The position numbers and the translations under genes were made by a program. Of a DNA stretch of 17,447 nucleotides, positions 16,671-17,447 are shown piece by piece. This DNA is from an uncultured Eubacteriales bacterium (GTDB lineage: Bacteria > Bacillota > Clostridia > Lachnospirales > Lachnospiraceae). Within the stretch, counting starts at the first letter, position 1; each line of letters starts with the position of its first letter. The notes beneath the pieces are model-generated. The model did no database searches. It was not told the origin of the DNA and saw only the letters and a list, made by a program, of their open reading frames with translations. The stretch is from positions 1 through 17,447 of the forward strand of contig ONXW01000222.1 of assembly GCA_900321915.1 (NCBI GenBank), in the 5' to 3' direction.

Positions 16671-16685
16671 TTTTTCCATCCCTTT
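16668..16685 (-). promoter_or_regulatory. Ribosome site favouring the second ATG of the protease gene
   Basis: On the minus strand AAAGGG (16685-16680) is followed at once by ATG (16679), and 9 bases later by a second in-frame ATG (16670-16668). Normal spacing fits the second ATG. A third ATG (16664) is also in frame. Confidence 0.55.
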
Positions 16686-16711
16686 CTTTTTTAGTTCTGC
16701 TGCTCCATCCC

Positions 16712-17447
16712 TTATGAATGGAAATATTTTTCCAGAAATCTGGCTACACCGTCATTCTGGTTGTCCTCCGTAATATAATCAGCCGCCTGCCTGATGCGTT
16801 CCGGGGCGTTGCCCATCGCCACGCCGATACCTGCCCGCTTCAGCATACCCCTGTCGTTGTCGTTGTCTCCGAAGGCCATGATGTTCTCCGACGGAATGCC
16901 CAGAATCATACCCAGGTGCTCCAGGGCCATCCCCTTGTCGGCGCTCCCGTGGACAGCTTCTACGTCGCGCTCCGCTGTCCGCAGGACCCGGAGCCTTGTC
17001 CCGGCCCGTATCCGGTCGTAAAGGGCATCCCTCGCATCCCGGTCTTCCGTCACAATCCAGATATTTTCAATCCCGTTCGGCGGGTTTGCCGTGAAGGCTT
17101 CTATGTCATCCGCAGGCCTCCGGCTCTCCAGGATATAGGGCAGGGACGCCCTCCCCTGGAAGAGGGAAACCAGCTTCCGGTAGGTTTCTTCATCGGAATA
17201 ACCGTAGCCGCCGTCAAATATCCCGTAGATCAGCTTTCTCTGTCTTGCCACGGAGAGGAGGCCGAGCGCTGTCTCCGGCCGCACGTAAAAACTCCGGAGT
17301 ATACGGTTTTCCGTAAGATCTATCGTCACGGCCCCGTTGGAAGTGATGGCGTAGCGTACCCCGGGCAGGGAGCGCACCGCACCGGGCAGGCCGTGCAGGG
17401 GCCTGCCGGTGACCGGCACAATCTCTATGCCGCGTCCCGCCAGCTCA
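16712..17447 (-). CDS. Cof-type HAD-superfamily hydrolase, 5' end cut by the window edge
   Basis: The frame is open to the right edge; visible sequence begins ELAGRGIEIVPVTGRPL, the standard region following motif I in Cof-type phosphatases. The catalytic DxDGT motif should therefore lie just outside the window, and the GTG at 17419 is not the start. Motif II is ITSNGA. The motif III lysine is in SADKGMALEHL. Motif IV is GDNDNDRGMLKRAG (GDNDND at 16853-16870), followed by AMGNAPE and NDGVARFLEKYF, all typical of subfamily IIB. Members dephosphorylate sugar phosphates or flavin/PLP-type phosphates; the substrate cannot be told from sequence. It ends about 40 bases before the protease gene with no promoter between, so it probably leads the same transcript. 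Confidence 0.93.
   Translation of the reverse strand, partial: ELAGRGIEIVPVTGRPLHGLPGAVRSLPGVRYAITSNGAVTIDLTENRILRSFYVRPETALGLLSVARQRKLIYGIFDGGYGYSDEETYRKLVSLFQGRASLPYILESRRPADDIEAFTANPPNGIENIWIVTEDRDARDALYDRIRAGTRLRVLRTAERDVEAVHGSADKGMALEHLGMILGIPSENIMAFGDNDNDRGMLKRAGIGVAMGNAPERIRQAADYITEDNQNDGVARFLEKYFHS

Noticed and set aside
16691..16708. A five-codon open frame (MEQQN) between the HAD gene and the protease gene, a possible leader peptide.
   Set aside because: Too short and without a properly spaced ribosome site or attenuator hairpin; most likely chance.

Overview
The window looks like chromosomal DNA of an anaerobic, GC-rich member of the Clostridia, most likely Lachnospiraceae. This is an inference from the gene families: pyruvate:ferredoxin oxidoreductase, late cobalamin genes of the anaerobe type with a shortened CobU, a DUF1461 membrane protein, a glycine-rich membrane-anchored clostripain-like protease and a PreP-type M16C peptidase. 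No 16S or other marker gene is present, so the genus cannot be named. Every gene lies on the minus strand, so transcription runs from high to low coordinates. No RNA genes, mobile elements, CRISPR arrays or plus-strand genes were found, and no stretch longer than 300 bases lacks a gene.

In transcription order, the first block (17447 down to 7455) is a tightly packed run of nine genes: a Cof-type HAD phosphatase (5' end outside the window), a clostripain-family (C11) protease, a DUF554 membrane protein, cobU, cbiB, cobD, cbiP, cbiC and an AlaX-type tRNA-editing protein. Gaps are about 40 bases or less and two junctions overlap, so this is probably one transcript, or a few overlapping ones, entering from outside the window. 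CobD makes aminopropanol phosphate, CbiB attaches it, CbiP amidates side chains, CbiC moves the C-11 methyl group, and CobU activates cobinamide. These cover parts of corrin ring synthesis and nucleotide-loop assembly; cobS, cobT, cobC and most cbi genes are not here.

The second block is nifJ alone (7318 to 3770). It has its own promoter and a roughly 75-base leader, and it ends at a very strong hairpin terminator (3674-3750). The third block starts at a clear promoter (3635-3663) and holds a DUF1461 membrane protein followed, with the ribosome site overlapping the stop, by an M16C metallopeptidase that runs off the left edge nearly complete.

Nothing here is plainly a new system. The points most worth checking are a CobD with serine in place of conserved asparagines at two active-site motifs, a CobU too short to contain the usual guanylylated histidine segment, a protease with an odd glycine-flanked membrane segment and basic N-terminal motif, and a tRNA-editing gene translationally coupled to cbiC.
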